From Tardibacter chloracetimidivorans (GTDB lineage Bacteria > Pseudomonadota > Alphaproteobacteria > Sphingomonadales > Sphingomonadaceae): a DNA stretch of 64,000 nucleotides. Position 1 is the stretch's first letter, and each line of letters begins with the position of its first letter. The DNA is taken from assembly GCF_001890385.1 (NCBI RefSeq), contig NZ_CP018225.1, positions 1 to 64,000 of the forward strand, read 5' to 3'. Below are positions 33,673-42,388 of the stretch, in pieces. A model generated the notes under the pieces. It did no database searches and had not been told where the DNA came from. It was given only the letters and a program-made list of their open reading frames with translations. The translations under genes were made by a program, and so were the position numbers.

Positions 33673-34017
33673 TCATGGATTTGTACCCGGCAGTCCCTGC
33701 TTGGCCTTCCCGCCAAGAATTTCCACAGGTTCCAGTGTCATCAGTCCGATGTCGGGAATATCGTCGAGTGCCACGGCAAAGCTTCTCAACTTGGCGTCGT
33801 CATCGACGATCTCGATAAGGAGCGCCCGGTCGTTTTCGAAAACATGGCGCCGGTGCATGTGCGCCGAGCGGCCGAACCCCAACCGCGCCTCCAGAACCGT
33901 GACGCCAGCCAGGCCCGCATCCCTTGCCCGGGATGCAATAACTTCAAATACCCTGCGATCACCCAGATAGGCGCCTTCGTCAGTGTAGATTCGCAACAGC
34001 TTGATTGCTTCAGTCAT
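33673..34017 (-). CDS. DUF190 family protein
   Basis: This 114-residue protein has a GGAG site 6 bases before the ATG. The family pattern is clear: KLLRIYTDEGAYLGDRRVFEVIASRARDAGLAGVTVLEA, then GFGRSAHMHR and PVEIVDD-type strands (LLIEIVDDDAKL). DUF190 proteins are PII-like in fold and often sit beside CrcB or metal-efflux genes; they may sense a small ligand. It ends the czcCBA operon, 11 bases after the RND gene. Confidence 0.82.
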   Translation of the reverse strand: MTEAIKLLRIYTDEGAYLGDRRVFEVIASRARDAGLAGVTVLEARLGFGRSAHMHRRHVFENDRALLIEIVDDDAKLRSFAVALDDIPDIGLMTLEPVEILGGKAKQGLPGTNP

Positions 34018-34028
34018 GATCTTCTCCT

Positions 34029-37000
34029 TCACGCCGGCTCGGGTGCGTTCGGCTCGACTTGTTCTTCGCGCTTGCGGCGCTTGCCTTCGGTTGCACCGAG
34101 CACCACCTTTGCGATCGCCGGCAAAACGAGGAGGGTCAGGATCGTCGCCGCGATCAGGCCGCCAATCACTGTGGTCGCCAGCGGCTTCTGGACTTCAGCG
34201 CCGGTCCCCGTGGCGATCGCCATTGGTATGAAGCCGATTGCCGGGACGAAGCCGGTCATGATGACCGCGCGCATTTTCTCGGCCATGCCTTCCCGGATTG
34301 CCTCAATCAGAGGTAGCCCATGTTCCTGGCGTTCACGAATGGCCGTCATCACAACGAGGCCGTTCAGAACCGAAACACCGGCCAGCACGATAAGCCCAAC
34401 CGCTGCCGAGACGGAGAAGTTGATCCCGGTTAAGATGAGGGTGAAAATCCCCCCGGCGAGTCCCAGCGGTACGGTCAGGAAGACCGCTGTCGCGCGGCCT
34501 GCCGATCCAAGGGCCATGAAAAGCAGGACGAAGATGGCGACAAAAGCCAGCGGAACCACAATCGACAATCGGGCGGTGGCCGCTTGCAAATTCTCGAACT
34601 GTCCGCCCCATTCGAGATAGTAGCCAGCCGGCAGCTTCACCTGCGCGATCTTCGCCTGCGCTTCCTGGACGAACGAGCCTGCATCGCGCCCTTCCAGGTT
34701 CAACTGGACAACAACGCGGCGCTTGCCGTTCTCGCGTCTTATCTCGTTAAGTCCTTCGGTGAACCGTATCTGGGCCACTTGTGCGAGCGGGACCTGTCGG
34801 CGCATTGCGCCCGGTTCTTCGGGCAAGAGGACCGGCAGCGAGCGGATGTCGTCAAGGTTGACGCGGGTTGCATCCGGCACGCGTACCGTGATGTCGAAGC
34901 GCCGATCGCCTTCGTAGAGCAGTCCCGATTCTCGCCCGCCCAGTGCCGCAGCGACCGTGTCGGCGACTTCCTGTACGGTCAGCCCGTAACGCGCGATCAT
35001 CGCGCGATCGAGTTTCACGTCGAGCACCGGCGCACCGCCGACCTGGTCCGCCTTCACGCTGCTCGCTCCGGGGATCGCTTGCAGCACCCGCACCATCTCG
35101 TTGGCGGTCTGCGACATCTTGTCGAGATCGTCGCCGTAGAGCTTGATCGCAACGTCGCCGCGTACGCCTGAGATCAGCTCGTTGAAGCGCAGCTCGATGG
35201 GCTGGCTGACCTCGTAGAGCTGGCCAAGCTGGCCGCGAGCGGCCTTTTCGACGCGCTCAATCACATCGGCTTTGGTCGCGACGCCTGCCGGCCATTGGTC
35301 CTGCGGCTTCAGGATCACGAAGGCATCGGAAACGTTCGGCGGCATCGGGTCGGTGGCGACCTCGGCGGTACCGGTCTTGGAAAACATGAGCTCCACTTCC
35401 GGAAGCTTTTTGACCGCTTCCTCGACCTTGCGCTGCATCGCCAGGGATTGTTCGAGGCTCACCGAGGGCACGCGCGTCGAGGCGAGCGCCAGGTTCTTTT
35501 CATCGAGTTGGGGAATGAACTCTGAGCCGAGAAGGCCAAACGCCGGTATTGCCGCCAAAAAGAAGGCGAGACCGCCTAGAATGAACGGCCACGGCCGAGC
35601 GAGCGCCTTGTCGAGCAGCGGCAGATAACGATCCTTGCTCTTGCGGATCAGCCACACCTCCTTCTCGGCAACACGTCCGCGAATGAGCAGCGCCACCAGT
35701 GCGGGCACCAGCGTGATCGAGAGGATGAACGCGGAGACAAGCGCCAGCATGATGGTGATCGCCATGGGCGAGAAGGTCTTGCCCTCGACACCCGTGAACA
35801 TCAGAAGCGGTGCGAAGGAGAGGAGGATGATCACCTGGCCGAACACGGTCGGTTTGATCATCTCCTGCGAAGCACGCATCGTTTCTTCGAGCCGCTCCCG
35901 AAGCGTCAGCAGCCGTCCTTCGTGTTCCTGACGATGCGCCAGTCGCGCCAGGCAGTTCTCGATGATGATCACGGCGCCATCGACGATCAGACCAAAGTCC
36001 AATGCGCCAAGGCTCATCAGATTGCCCGGCACGCGAAACGCGTTCATCCCCATCGCCATCATGAGGAATGAAAAGGGGATGACGAGGGTGGCGATGATGG
36101 CCGCGCGCCAGTTGCCGAGCAGCAGAAACAGCGACGCCGCGACCAGCAGCGCACCCTCAGTGAGGTTGCGTTCAACCGTCCCCACCGTCGCATTGACCAG
36201 CTTGGCCCGGTCGAGAACGATCTTGACTTCAATGCCCGGCGGCAGCGTTTTCGAAACCTGATCGAGCTTGGCGGAAACATCCTGGGCCACGATACGGCTG
36301 TTCTCGTTGATGAGCATGAGGACGGTACCAATCACCGCCTCCTCGCCGTTCATGCTGCCCGCGCCCGTGCGCAGATCACCGCCAATCCTGACGTTGGCGA
36401 TCTGGCCGACAGTGATCGCAACGCCGCCGCGCGTTGCCGCAACGGCGTTCCGAATCTCGTCGACGGAACGCGCGCGGGCATCGACGCGGACGAGGTAGGC
36501 TTCGCCGCCACGGTTATAAAAATTGGCGCCAACAGCGAGGTTGGCTTTTTCCAGCGCCTCGCCGAGCTCGCTGTAGGAAATTCCGAAATTGGTCAGCTTG
36601 GTCGGATCGGGTTCGACGACGAAGTTTTTCGCGTAGCCACCGATCGAGTCGACACCCGCCACGCCCGGCACCGCCTTCAATTGCGGGCTGATGATCCAGT
36701 CCTGCACGGTTCGCAGATAGCCGGCCTTCTGAACCTCGTCGGTCAACCGGTCCCCCTCAGAAGTGAGATAACTTCCGTCGGGTTGCCAGCCGGGCTGTCC
36801 GGCAATCTTCTTCGCGCCCTTGCCGTCCGGATTGGTATAGCCGACAGTATACATGACGATCTCGCCGAGACCGGTTGTCACCGGCCCGATCTGCGGTTGG
36901 ACGCCGTCAGGCAGGTTCTCGGTCGCCTGCCTCAGCCGTTCGCCAACCTGCTGGCGCGCAAAATAAAGATCGGTGGATTCCGAGAATATGGCGGTAACCT

Positions 37001-37274
37001 GGCTGAACCCATTGCGCGAGAGGGACCGCGTCGTTTCAAGCCCCGGAATGCCGGCGAGGGAAATTTCGACCGGGTAGGTGACGAGCTTCTCGATTTCGAC
37101 CGGCGACAGACGAGGATCGACGGTGTTGATCTGCACCTGGTTGCTGGTGATGTCCGGCACCGCGTCAATCGGCAGCTTGGTCAGCTGCCAAATGCCGAGG
37201 CCGGCGACCGCGAGGAAGATGAACAGGACCGCCCAGCGTGCGCGGACGGCGAGCGCAATGAGACTTGCAATCAC
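34029..37274 (-). CDS. czcA: Heavy-metal RND efflux pump, CzcA-like
   Basis: This 1,081-residue inner-membrane proton-driven pump has twelve helices and two large periplasmic loops. The helix-4 signature DFGLIVDGAVIIIEN carries the Asp-Asp-Glu set of HME1/HME3 (Zn/Co/Cd/Ni) pumps, unlike the copper pump at 58931. DIYFARQQ-type and PDIT-NQVQI motifs at the N-terminus are standard. The adaptor gene ends 3 bases upstream and DUF190 follows. The C-terminus (KRRKREEQVEPNAPEPA) is basic and polar. Confidence 0.9.
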   Translation of the reverse strand: MIASLIALAVRARWAVLFIFLAVAGLGIWQLTKLPIDAVPDITSNQVQINTVDPRLSPVEIEKLVTYPVEISLAGIPGLETTRSLSRNGFSQVTAIFSESTDLYFARQQVGERLRQATENLPDGVQPQIGPVTTGLGEIVMYTVGYTNPDGKGAKKIAGQPGWQPDGSYLTSEGDRLTDEVQKAGYLRTVQDWIISPQLKAVPGVAGVDSIGGYAKNFVVEPDPTKLTNFGISYSELGEALEKANLAVGANFYNRGGEAYLVRVDARARSVDEIRNAVAATRGGVAITVGQIANVRIGGDLRTGAGSMNGEEAVIGTVLMLINENSRIVAQDVSAKLDQVSKTLPPGIEVKIVLDRAKLVNATVGTVERNLTEGALLVAASLFLLLGNWRAAIIATLVIPFSFLMMAMGMNAFRVPGNLMSLGALDFGLIVDGAVIIIENCLARLAHRQEHEGRLLTLRERLEETMRASQEMIKPTVFGQVIILLSFAPLLMFTGVEGKTFSPMAITIMLALVSAFILSITLVPALVALLIRGRVAEKEVWLIRKSKDRYLPLLDKALARPWPFILGGLAFFLAAIPAFGLLGSEFIPQLDEKNLALASTRVPSVSLEQSLAMQRKVEEAVKKLPEVELMFSKTGTAEVATDPMPPNVSDAFVILKPQDQWPAGVATKADVIERVEKAARGQLGQLYEVSQPIELRFNELISGVRGDVAIKLYGDDLDKMSQTANEMVRVLQAIPGASSVKADQVGGAPVLDVKLDRAMIARYGLTVQEVADTVAAALGGRESGLLYEGDRRFDITVRVPDATRVNLDDIRSLPVLLPEEPGAMRRQVPLAQVAQIRFTEGLNEIRRENGKRRVVVQLNLEGRDAGSFVQEAQAKIAQVKLPAGYYLEWGGQFENLQAATARLSIVVPLAFVAIFVLLFMALGSAGRATAVFLTVPLGLAGGIFTLILTGINFSVSAAVGLIVLAGVSVLNGLVVMTAIRERQEHGLPLIEAIREGMAEKMRAVIMTGFVPAIGFIPMAIATGTGAEVQKPLATTVIGGLIAATILTLLVLPAIAKVVLGATEGKRRKREEQVEPNAPEPA

Positions 37275-37277
37275 GGT

Positions 37278-38438
37278 TTATTCCTCCTCGCCCGCGCCCT
37301 TGCCGAGCTCGGCCTTGAGCAGGAATGCATTTTGAGTTGCGATCATCTGGCCTGGCTTCAGGCCTGAGAGGACCTCGACGCGGCCGGCACTGCGTCGTCC
37401 GATCGTCACCTTTTGCGCGCGGAAGCCCTGATTGGTCCGCACGAAGACAACATCTCGTCCTTCAAGGGATTGCAGCGCGTCCTCCGAGATGACGATCGCA
37501 TCCGACACTTCACCGCGGCTCGGCAGGAGGCGAACGCGCACGGCAAGCCCAGGCTGCAGACTTCCCGTAACATCAAGCACAGCCGTGGCGGAACGCGTCT
37601 CACCGCCAAGACCAGGCGTAACGGCACGCACACGAGCGTCTATCGTTCGGCCGTCGGGTAGCTCGATGATGGCCCGGTCGCCGGGAGCAAGCCGCTGGGC
37701 GTCAATTGGCCCGACGGCAGCTTCGATTTGCACTTTCGAGGGGTCGGCGATGCGAAACAACTCGGTCTCCGGTTGCACGAAAGCGCCAAGGCTGACGCTT
37801 TCCGCCGTCACCCGCCCGGAGATCGGGCTGGCCACTATCGCGCCGCTGCCATCGCGCGTGACGTTCGCAGCACCGGCCGCAACCTGAGCTCTTCGGGCTT
37901 CGGCCGCAGCGGCCGCGGCCTCTGCCTGCGCCTGCTCATAGTCGGCGCGGGCGGTTACCTTCTGCTCATAGAGATGGCGCTCCCGCGCGAGCGTGCGCTG
38001 GGCCAGAACCGAGCGCGCGTCGGCCGCCGTCCGGTCCGCGGCGATCTGGGCGGCATCTCGACTCTGCACTATGGCCAGCGTCTCTCCCGCGCGTACAGGA
38101 TCGCCCAGCCGTTTGAGCACTTGCGTGACCGCGCCGCCGGCACGGGCAGTCACGATCGCTTCACCGGCCGGCGTCGCGGCAACTGTGCCCTGCGCAAGGA
38201 TTTCGGAGCCAAGGCCGCCCGGCTGCACCGCTTCTACACCGATGGCAGCTTTGCGGATCGCCTCTGCAGTCATCGCGAGGCTATCGGTGGGGGTTTCCGT
38301 CGTCTCTTCGGCCTTTCCAGCACTTGGCGCTTCCGCAGCAGGATCCGCGGTGCAGCGCGCGACTGAGAAGCCACCGACTGCGGCGAGCAGAACGGCACCA
38401 GCCACCCCGCCGAGGAGGCGTTTATCTTGTGTGATCAT
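37278..38438 (-). CDS. czcB: RND periplasmic adaptor, CzcB-like
   Basis: This 386-residue membrane fusion protein has an N-terminal anchor (LLGGVAGAVLLAAVGGFSVA), a lipoyl half (GTVAATPAGEAIVTARAGGAVTQVL), a coiled hairpin rich in Ala and Glu, and a beta-barrel domain. It joins the pump to the outer-membrane channel. Its ATG overlaps the stop of a 77-residue ORF (ATGA), with its ribosome site (GGAG) inside that ORF. No extra metal-binding domain is seen, unlike CusB at 62056. Confidence 0.88.
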   Translation of the reverse strand: MITQDKRLLGGVAGAVLLAAVGGFSVARCTADPAAEAPSAGKAEETTETPTDSLAMTAEAIRKAAIGVEAVQPGGLGSEILAQGTVAATPAGEAIVTARAGGAVTQVLKRLGDPVRAGETLAIVQSRDAAQIAADRTAADARSVLAQRTLARERHLYEQKVTARADYEQAQAEAAAAAAEARRAQVAAGAANVTRDGSGAIVASPISGRVTAESVSLGAFVQPETELFRIADPSKVQIEAAVGPIDAQRLAPGDRAIIELPDGRTIDARVRAVTPGLGGETRSATAVLDVTGSLQPGLAVRVRLLPSRGEVSDAIVISEDALQSLEGRDVVFVRTNQGFRAQKVTIGRRSAGRVEVLSGLKPGQMIATQNAFLLKAELGKGAGEEE

Positions 38439-38668
38439 TCAACATCTCCGAATATCGAGTGGGCTGGCTGCGGGAGGGCGCGCGTCCCGGCGAGCCGCGA
38501 GGCAGAGGCTAAGAAAAGCGGAGTGGTGCCGCCTGTCGGATCCGGCACGGCGGGCAGGGCGCGTGTCTGGTCAGGTTCGACGTAAGCGTCCTGAGCCCGC
38601 AGGCGTGCATGAAAAACAGCCGGTCCAAGCGGCAGGTGGTCGCCGTTCCTTGAGAGAAGCTGGTTCAT
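38435..38668 (-). CDS. Small coupled ORF between czcC and czcB
   Basis: This 77-residue ORF's ATG overlaps the czcC stop and its stop overlaps the czcB ATG (ATGA at both ends), which supports it as a translated gene, although no ribosome site is obvious. It has no signal peptide. It starts MNQLLSRNGDHLPLGPAVFH and is rich in Ala, Pro and Arg. No family is recognised. The alternative is a read-through linker that simply keeps ribosomes moving from czcC to czcB. Confidence 0.5.
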   Translation of the reverse strand: MNQLLSRNGDHLPLGPAVFHARLRAQDAYVEPDQTRALPAVPDPTGGTTPLFLASASRLAGTRALPQPAHSIFGDVE

Positions 38669-39972
38669 TGTTCCAAGTCCACTTCGCTCGCCGCCGCTGC
38701 CTGGCGCGCCAGCGTGGCTTGAGCTTCCGCCCGCGCGCGTCGCGCCGCGATGAGTTCGGCCTGTGTCGAGGCATAGGCCTGCTGAGCATCGAGCAGTTCG
38801 ATCAGCGAGGATTTGCCGGCCCGGTATGATAGCTGCGCAAGACGCAGCGCCTCGCGCGCCTGGCCGATGCCGCTGCCTTCAAGGGCCGTGACGCGTGCCT
38901 CGGCGGCGGCCAAGGCCGCACGCGCGTTGGCGATTTCCGCCTGGGTGTTGGCGAGAACACTGTTGCGCCGCGCTTCAGCCGATTGAATTTCGGACCGCGC
39001 GGCTGCGATGTTGCCTTGGTTCCGATCAAAGACCGGCAGCGGCACCGAAAGGCTGGCAATCAGTGCCCGGTCACCTGTTTCGCGCAATTGGCGCACCCCC
39101 ACACCAATGGACGGGTCAAGACGACCCTCCGCGCGGGCTTGGCGCAGTTGCGCATCAGCAATGACCCGTTCGGCTTCGGCAAGACGCACGTCGAGCGTCG
39201 CCATCGCATCGACATTCCTGGGCGGCGCCAGCAGGTCGCTACCGCTAAGCTCAGCCGGCGGGGTGTCCACGCCAAAGAGCGCTGCGAGCGAGCGGCGGGC
39301 ATTCACTTCATCGGCTTCGGCCGCGCGGAGCGCCGCCGTCGCCTGTGCAAGGGCCGCGTCGGCGCGCAGCCCCCGCAGAGGGGGCTCCTTCCCCGATTCC
39401 ACAAGTTCGCGCGCGATGCGAGACAACTCGCGCGCGCGCTCTTCATTTTCCCGCGCAAGCGCCAGGTTGTCGCGCACGGCTATGCCGAATGCGAAGAGAG
39501 AGCGGACCTGCTGGCCGAGCTCGGCACGAGCGATCGCGAAGCGGTATTCCTGTGCGGCAAGTTGGGCTTCGGCAAGCGTCATCCGCGCCTTGCGCCTGCC
39601 GCCGATGTCGAGCCTCTGATTGACCGAGGCCGTCGTTTCGGTGCCGTTGAAACCCGAATAGGGGCCCGTGCCGGCGAAATTCTCGACTTCGACGTTAAGG
39701 ATGGGATTGTACCTAAACCGTGCCTGGCGCAGGCGCCCGCGCGCCGCTTCGACATCGGCGCGGGCCGCCACGAGAGCTGGAGAGCGGGCTTCGGCTTCCT
39801 CAAGCGCCTGAGGGAGTGTCAGGACCGGGGGTAAGGGGCCGGTTCGGACCTCGGGCGGCACCGATTGTGCCATGGGACCGGCGATAGGCCGATTGTCCGC
39901 CTGAGCCGAAGCGGGCGTGACCGATATAGCCACGAGCGCCGCAGCCATGGCGGGCGCAAACATAGGATGCAT
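38665..39972 (-). CDS. czcC: Outer-membrane efflux protein, CzcC-like
   Basis: This 435-residue protein has a signal sequence (AMAAALVAISVTPASAQA) and two outer-membrane-factor repeats: TLPQALEEAEARSPALVAARADVEAARG and LAEAERVIADAQLRQAR. It forms the channel for the CzcAB pump. It is the first gene of the czc operon; the only gene upstream is the small exported Cys/His protein at 40037, 64 bases away. Confidence 0.87.
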   Translation of the reverse strand: MHPMFAPAMAAALVAISVTPASAQADNRPIAGPMAQSVPPEVRTGPLPPVLTLPQALEEAEARSPALVAARADVEAARGRLRQARFRYNPILNVEVENFAGTGPYSGFNGTETTASVNQRLDIGGRRKARMTLAEAQLAAQEYRFAIARAELGQQVRSLFAFGIAVRDNLALARENEERARELSRIARELVESGKEPPLRGLRADAALAQATAALRAAEADEVNARRSLAALFGVDTPPAELSGSDLLAPPRNVDAMATLDVRLAEAERVIADAQLRQARAEGRLDPSIGVGVRQLRETGDRALIASLSVPLPVFDRNQGNIAAARSEIQSAEARRNSVLANTQAEIANARAALAAAEARVTALEGSGIGQAREALRLAQLSYRAGKSSLIELLDAQQAYASTQAELIAARRARAEAQATLARQAAAASEVDLEQ

Positions 39973-40036
39973 GTATGAAGAACTCCTGACAAACCGAAGG
40001 CGCGCGCCTGGGCACAGCCAGGCGAAGCTTCAGCTG

Positions 40037-40372
40037 TCAGGCAATCGGAGGTCGGAAAGTGTCGGAACGGGTCGGGGGAGCGAGACCTGCACGATTCCGC
40101 AGCAGCACGACTCGGACGGGAGCTATGCGCTCGATCTCGGGCGCGGACGCAACCGGAATTCCCACATGATGGCCGTGACAGCCATGAAATTTCACCGACA
40201 TCTTTGAGGGATCGGATTGGCTCTTGTCGCTCTTCTTCGAGTAGCTCCCGCAAGCGTCCATGGACGCCAATACACGCGTGCCCGACCCCGGCTCAGCGGC
40301 ATGGGCCATAGCTCCCGCCGTCACGCCGAAGGCGAGCAACAGGCTGAGAACTATGGAGAGCCACCCTTTCAT
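40037..40372 (-). CDS. Small exported Cys/His protein (CzcI-like) at the head of the czc operon
   Basis: This 111-residue protein has a signal sequence (SIVLSLLLAFGVTAGAMAHA). The mature part carries KFHGCHGHHVG and ends FRPPIA. CzcI proteins occupy the same place before czcC in other bacteria and are small, exported and metal-binding; they are thought to regulate or buffer the system. Similar proteins appear at 49985 (second czc operon) and 22098 (dme). Confidence 0.65.
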   Translation of the reverse strand: MKGWLSIVLSLLLAFGVTAGAMAHAAEPGSGTRVLASMDACGSYSKKSDKSQSDPSKMSVKFHGCHGHHVGIPVASAPEIERIAPVRVVLLRNRAGLAPPTRSDTFRPPIA

Positions 40373-40568
40373 CGGTTGACCATCTAGCCTCTCTCAAGTT
40401 GAAAAGGAAGAGGTAAATTCCAAACCAGAGTGAATTCGCGTGGCGGGCATCGACGGCTCGCCTCGATGTTATGTTGTTACATCCTATGGGCCCAACTTGC
40501 GTCGATGTTTATCTTCATTCAATTGCATTTATCCGGCGGCTTCTAAGAGGAAGACCCAAAAACGTAAA

Positions 40569-40576
40569 ATATGGAC
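40569..40576 (+). repeat. Target-site duplication of IS1595-family element, left
   Basis: ATATGGAC is repeated exactly at 41727-41734. Eight bases is the usual IS1595 duplication length. Confidence 0.85.
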
Positions 40577-41726
40577 CGTGCCTATCCGCTTAAGGCATAC
40601 ACCCACTAGATATGGTATGGTGGGTCCATTGGCCTGAGTAGAGTTCGGCAAAGGTCGGCGCCTCGATATCACTGGCGATCCCGAGGAGGGATCGGAAGGC
40701 GTTGAACGGGTAGAAGCGGCGATTGAAGCGGAAAGTGAACTCGTTGAGGTAGGCTTGCAGATGCTTGGTGCTGACGCCGTGGTGGATGCCGTTGAGCCAC
40801 GCTTTGAGGTTTGAGAACACCAGATGGACGATGGGCAGGAACTCTTCGGACACCTCCGGGTCGCCACACTGGGCGATGGCGTGATGGTCGTAACCGCCGC
40901 CCTGCAACCCGCTATAGCCGCTCCAATCATCGGTGATGACCAGCGTTCCCGGCTCGACCGCGCTCTGTACAAAGCCACCAAGGGCACCGGCACTGCGGTC
41001 TGCACCGATGGCCAATCGAACCCTTCCGGCATAGCGTCCGTTCCGGCGGCGGTCCTGGCCAGTGCCAGGCTCCCGGTGACGAACTTCGACGGCGGCGACC
41101 ACCAGCGTTTTGTGGTGGGTTCCCCGGCCTTCGCCGCGCGTTCGCCCGCCGATCCAGGTCTCATCGACCTCGACATGCTGACCGCTCTGCCCGCCGATCC
41201 GATCCTGATCGGGGCGCACCATCGCGGCGCGCAGTTTATGGAGCAGGCCAAAGGCCGTCTCGTACCGGGTCAGGCCAAGCTGGCGCTGCAACTGGACGGC
41301 AGATATGCCGGTCGTCTGACTCGCAACCAGGTAAGCGGCCCAGAACCACACGCTGAGCGGGATGTGGCTTCGTTCCATGGCCGTGCCGACCATCAGGCCG
41401 GTCTGACGGCGACACGAGCGGCACATCAGGATGACAGGCCGAGTGGTGAAACGAAACGGATCGCCGACGACGCCACAGCGTGGGCACGCAAATCCATCAG
41501 GCCAGCGAGCTTTTTCAAGCCAGGACGCGCAAGCGCCATCATCCGGGAAAAGCCGCTGGAACTCGGGGAGGGATTTCGGGAACGGCAGCTTGTCGCGGTC
41601 AAGAACGTCCACAATCCCCACCCTTTACAACCGCTTTGGGTGGCACCAAGCCGCAGGAAAAGTCAGGCGCGCGCCACAAGGCAGCCACTAGATGTAGTGG
41701 GTGTATGCGTCAAGCGGATAGGCACG
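40577..41726. mobile_element. IS1595-family insertion sequence (1,150 bp)
   Basis: The element has 32-base terminal inverted repeats (40577-40608 and 41695-41726) with two mismatches, an 8-base target duplication (ATATGGAC) on each side, and a single transposase. Both ends and the duplication are intact, so the insertion is recent. It landed in the gap upstream of the czc small-protein gene and may have changed that operon's promoter. Confidence 0.9.
40590..41621 (-). CDS. IS1595-family transposase (ISXO2-like)
   Basis: This 343-residue protein has a GTG start. The N-terminal zinc ribbon (FACPRCG and MCRSCRRQTG) precedes an ISXO2-like DDE domain: VEVDETWIGG (first Asp-Glu), VITDDWSGY (second Asp), and HLVFSNLKAWLNGIHHGVSTKHLQAYLNEF (third acidic region). 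Its stop lies inside the left terminal repeat. Family motifs and length are complete, so transposition is likely possible. Confidence 0.9.
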   Translation of the reverse strand: MGIVDVLDRDKLPFPKSLPEFQRLFPDDGACASWLEKARWPDGFACPRCGVVGDPFRFTTRPVILMCRSCRRQTGLMVGTAMERSHIPLSVWFWAAYLVASQTTGISAVQLQRQLGLTRYETAFGLLHKLRAAMVRPDQDRIGGQSGQHVEVDETWIGGRTRGEGRGTHHKTLVVAAVEVRHREPGTGQDRRRNGRYAGRVRLAIGADRSAGALGGFVQSAVEPGTLVITDDWSGYSGLQGGGYDHHAIAQCGDPEVSEEFLPIVHLVFSNLKAWLNGIHHGVSTKHLQAYLNEFTFRFNRRFYPFNAFRSLLGIASDIEAPTFAELYSGQWTHHTISSGCMP

Positions 41727-41734
41727 ATATGGAC
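41727..41734 (+). repeat. Target-site duplication of IS1595-family element, right
   Basis: This is the second copy of ATATGGAC, directly after the right inverted repeat. Confidence 0.85.
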
Positions 41735-42041
41735 AATGAAGTATTGGCTGGCTATTCACGTGTTTAGATGGAGAAATGTACCTACCGAGGTGCGGATTCT
41801 CGTATGATACTTTTCTTGAGTGGCCAGGTTCGCCTGCGATCGCCTGAACTGGAGCCAGCCGCTCGGCCCAAGCGTCGTCATAGTTCCCGGCGCTCGGGCC
41901 TAGCCGCTGTCGGCGGAGCGAAAACGACGGGGAGATTGCTGATTGCATCGTCGCGCGCCGCGACAGAACGCGACCGGGCTGTTGGCAGCGCTCGCCACCC
42001 GGTCTAATTCGTACCAATGACATCGCGACGCCGTTCGCTCC
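41735..42041. other. Gap after IS1595, no gene seen
   Basis: There is no frame with a recognisable match on either strand. This stretch precedes a decayed regulator gene and was probably its promoter region or part of an older insertion scar. Confidence 0.4.
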
Positions 42042-42388
42042 GTACTTGCAGCCCGCGAACGCGGACGGCGAACGGGAGCCAAAGTCGAGACTCGGGGTTC
42101 TTGTATACATCAGGTCCGGACGCCGTTGTCTTTGGCGGACGAGGAACTCGTGATTGTGCAACTACCGACACAATTGCATCGACACATCTGGGGGAAATCG
42201 ATCATAAGCTTGCCGATCTTGCCGCCCTCCGCCGAGAGAGCGCCGCGCTGGACGCTCTTTGCGACGGCGGTACAGGCGGTCAGTGCCGAATACTGGAGGC
42301 GGTTGCTCCGATGCAAGAAGGCGGTCGCCCAATAGCCGCGCGCGGCAGGCTCGATTCCCCAACCGCCATCTTGGGGCGATTGGCATGA
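42042..42388 (+). pseudogene. Decayed MerR-family metal regulator
   Basis: In one frame, RGRRTGAKVET (42060-42092) matches the start of a MerR helix-turn-helix and VRTPLSLADEEL follows at once, so about 45 residues between them are missing. After a frameshift near 42143 the next frame reads DCATTDTIASTHLGEIDHKLADLAALRR and then CDGGTGGQCRILEAV. The last part is the MerR dimer helix and metal loop, with Cys spaced 35 and 8 apart, exactly as in the intact regulators at 52304 and 56133. The remnant cannot bind DNA normally. Confidence 0.6.
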
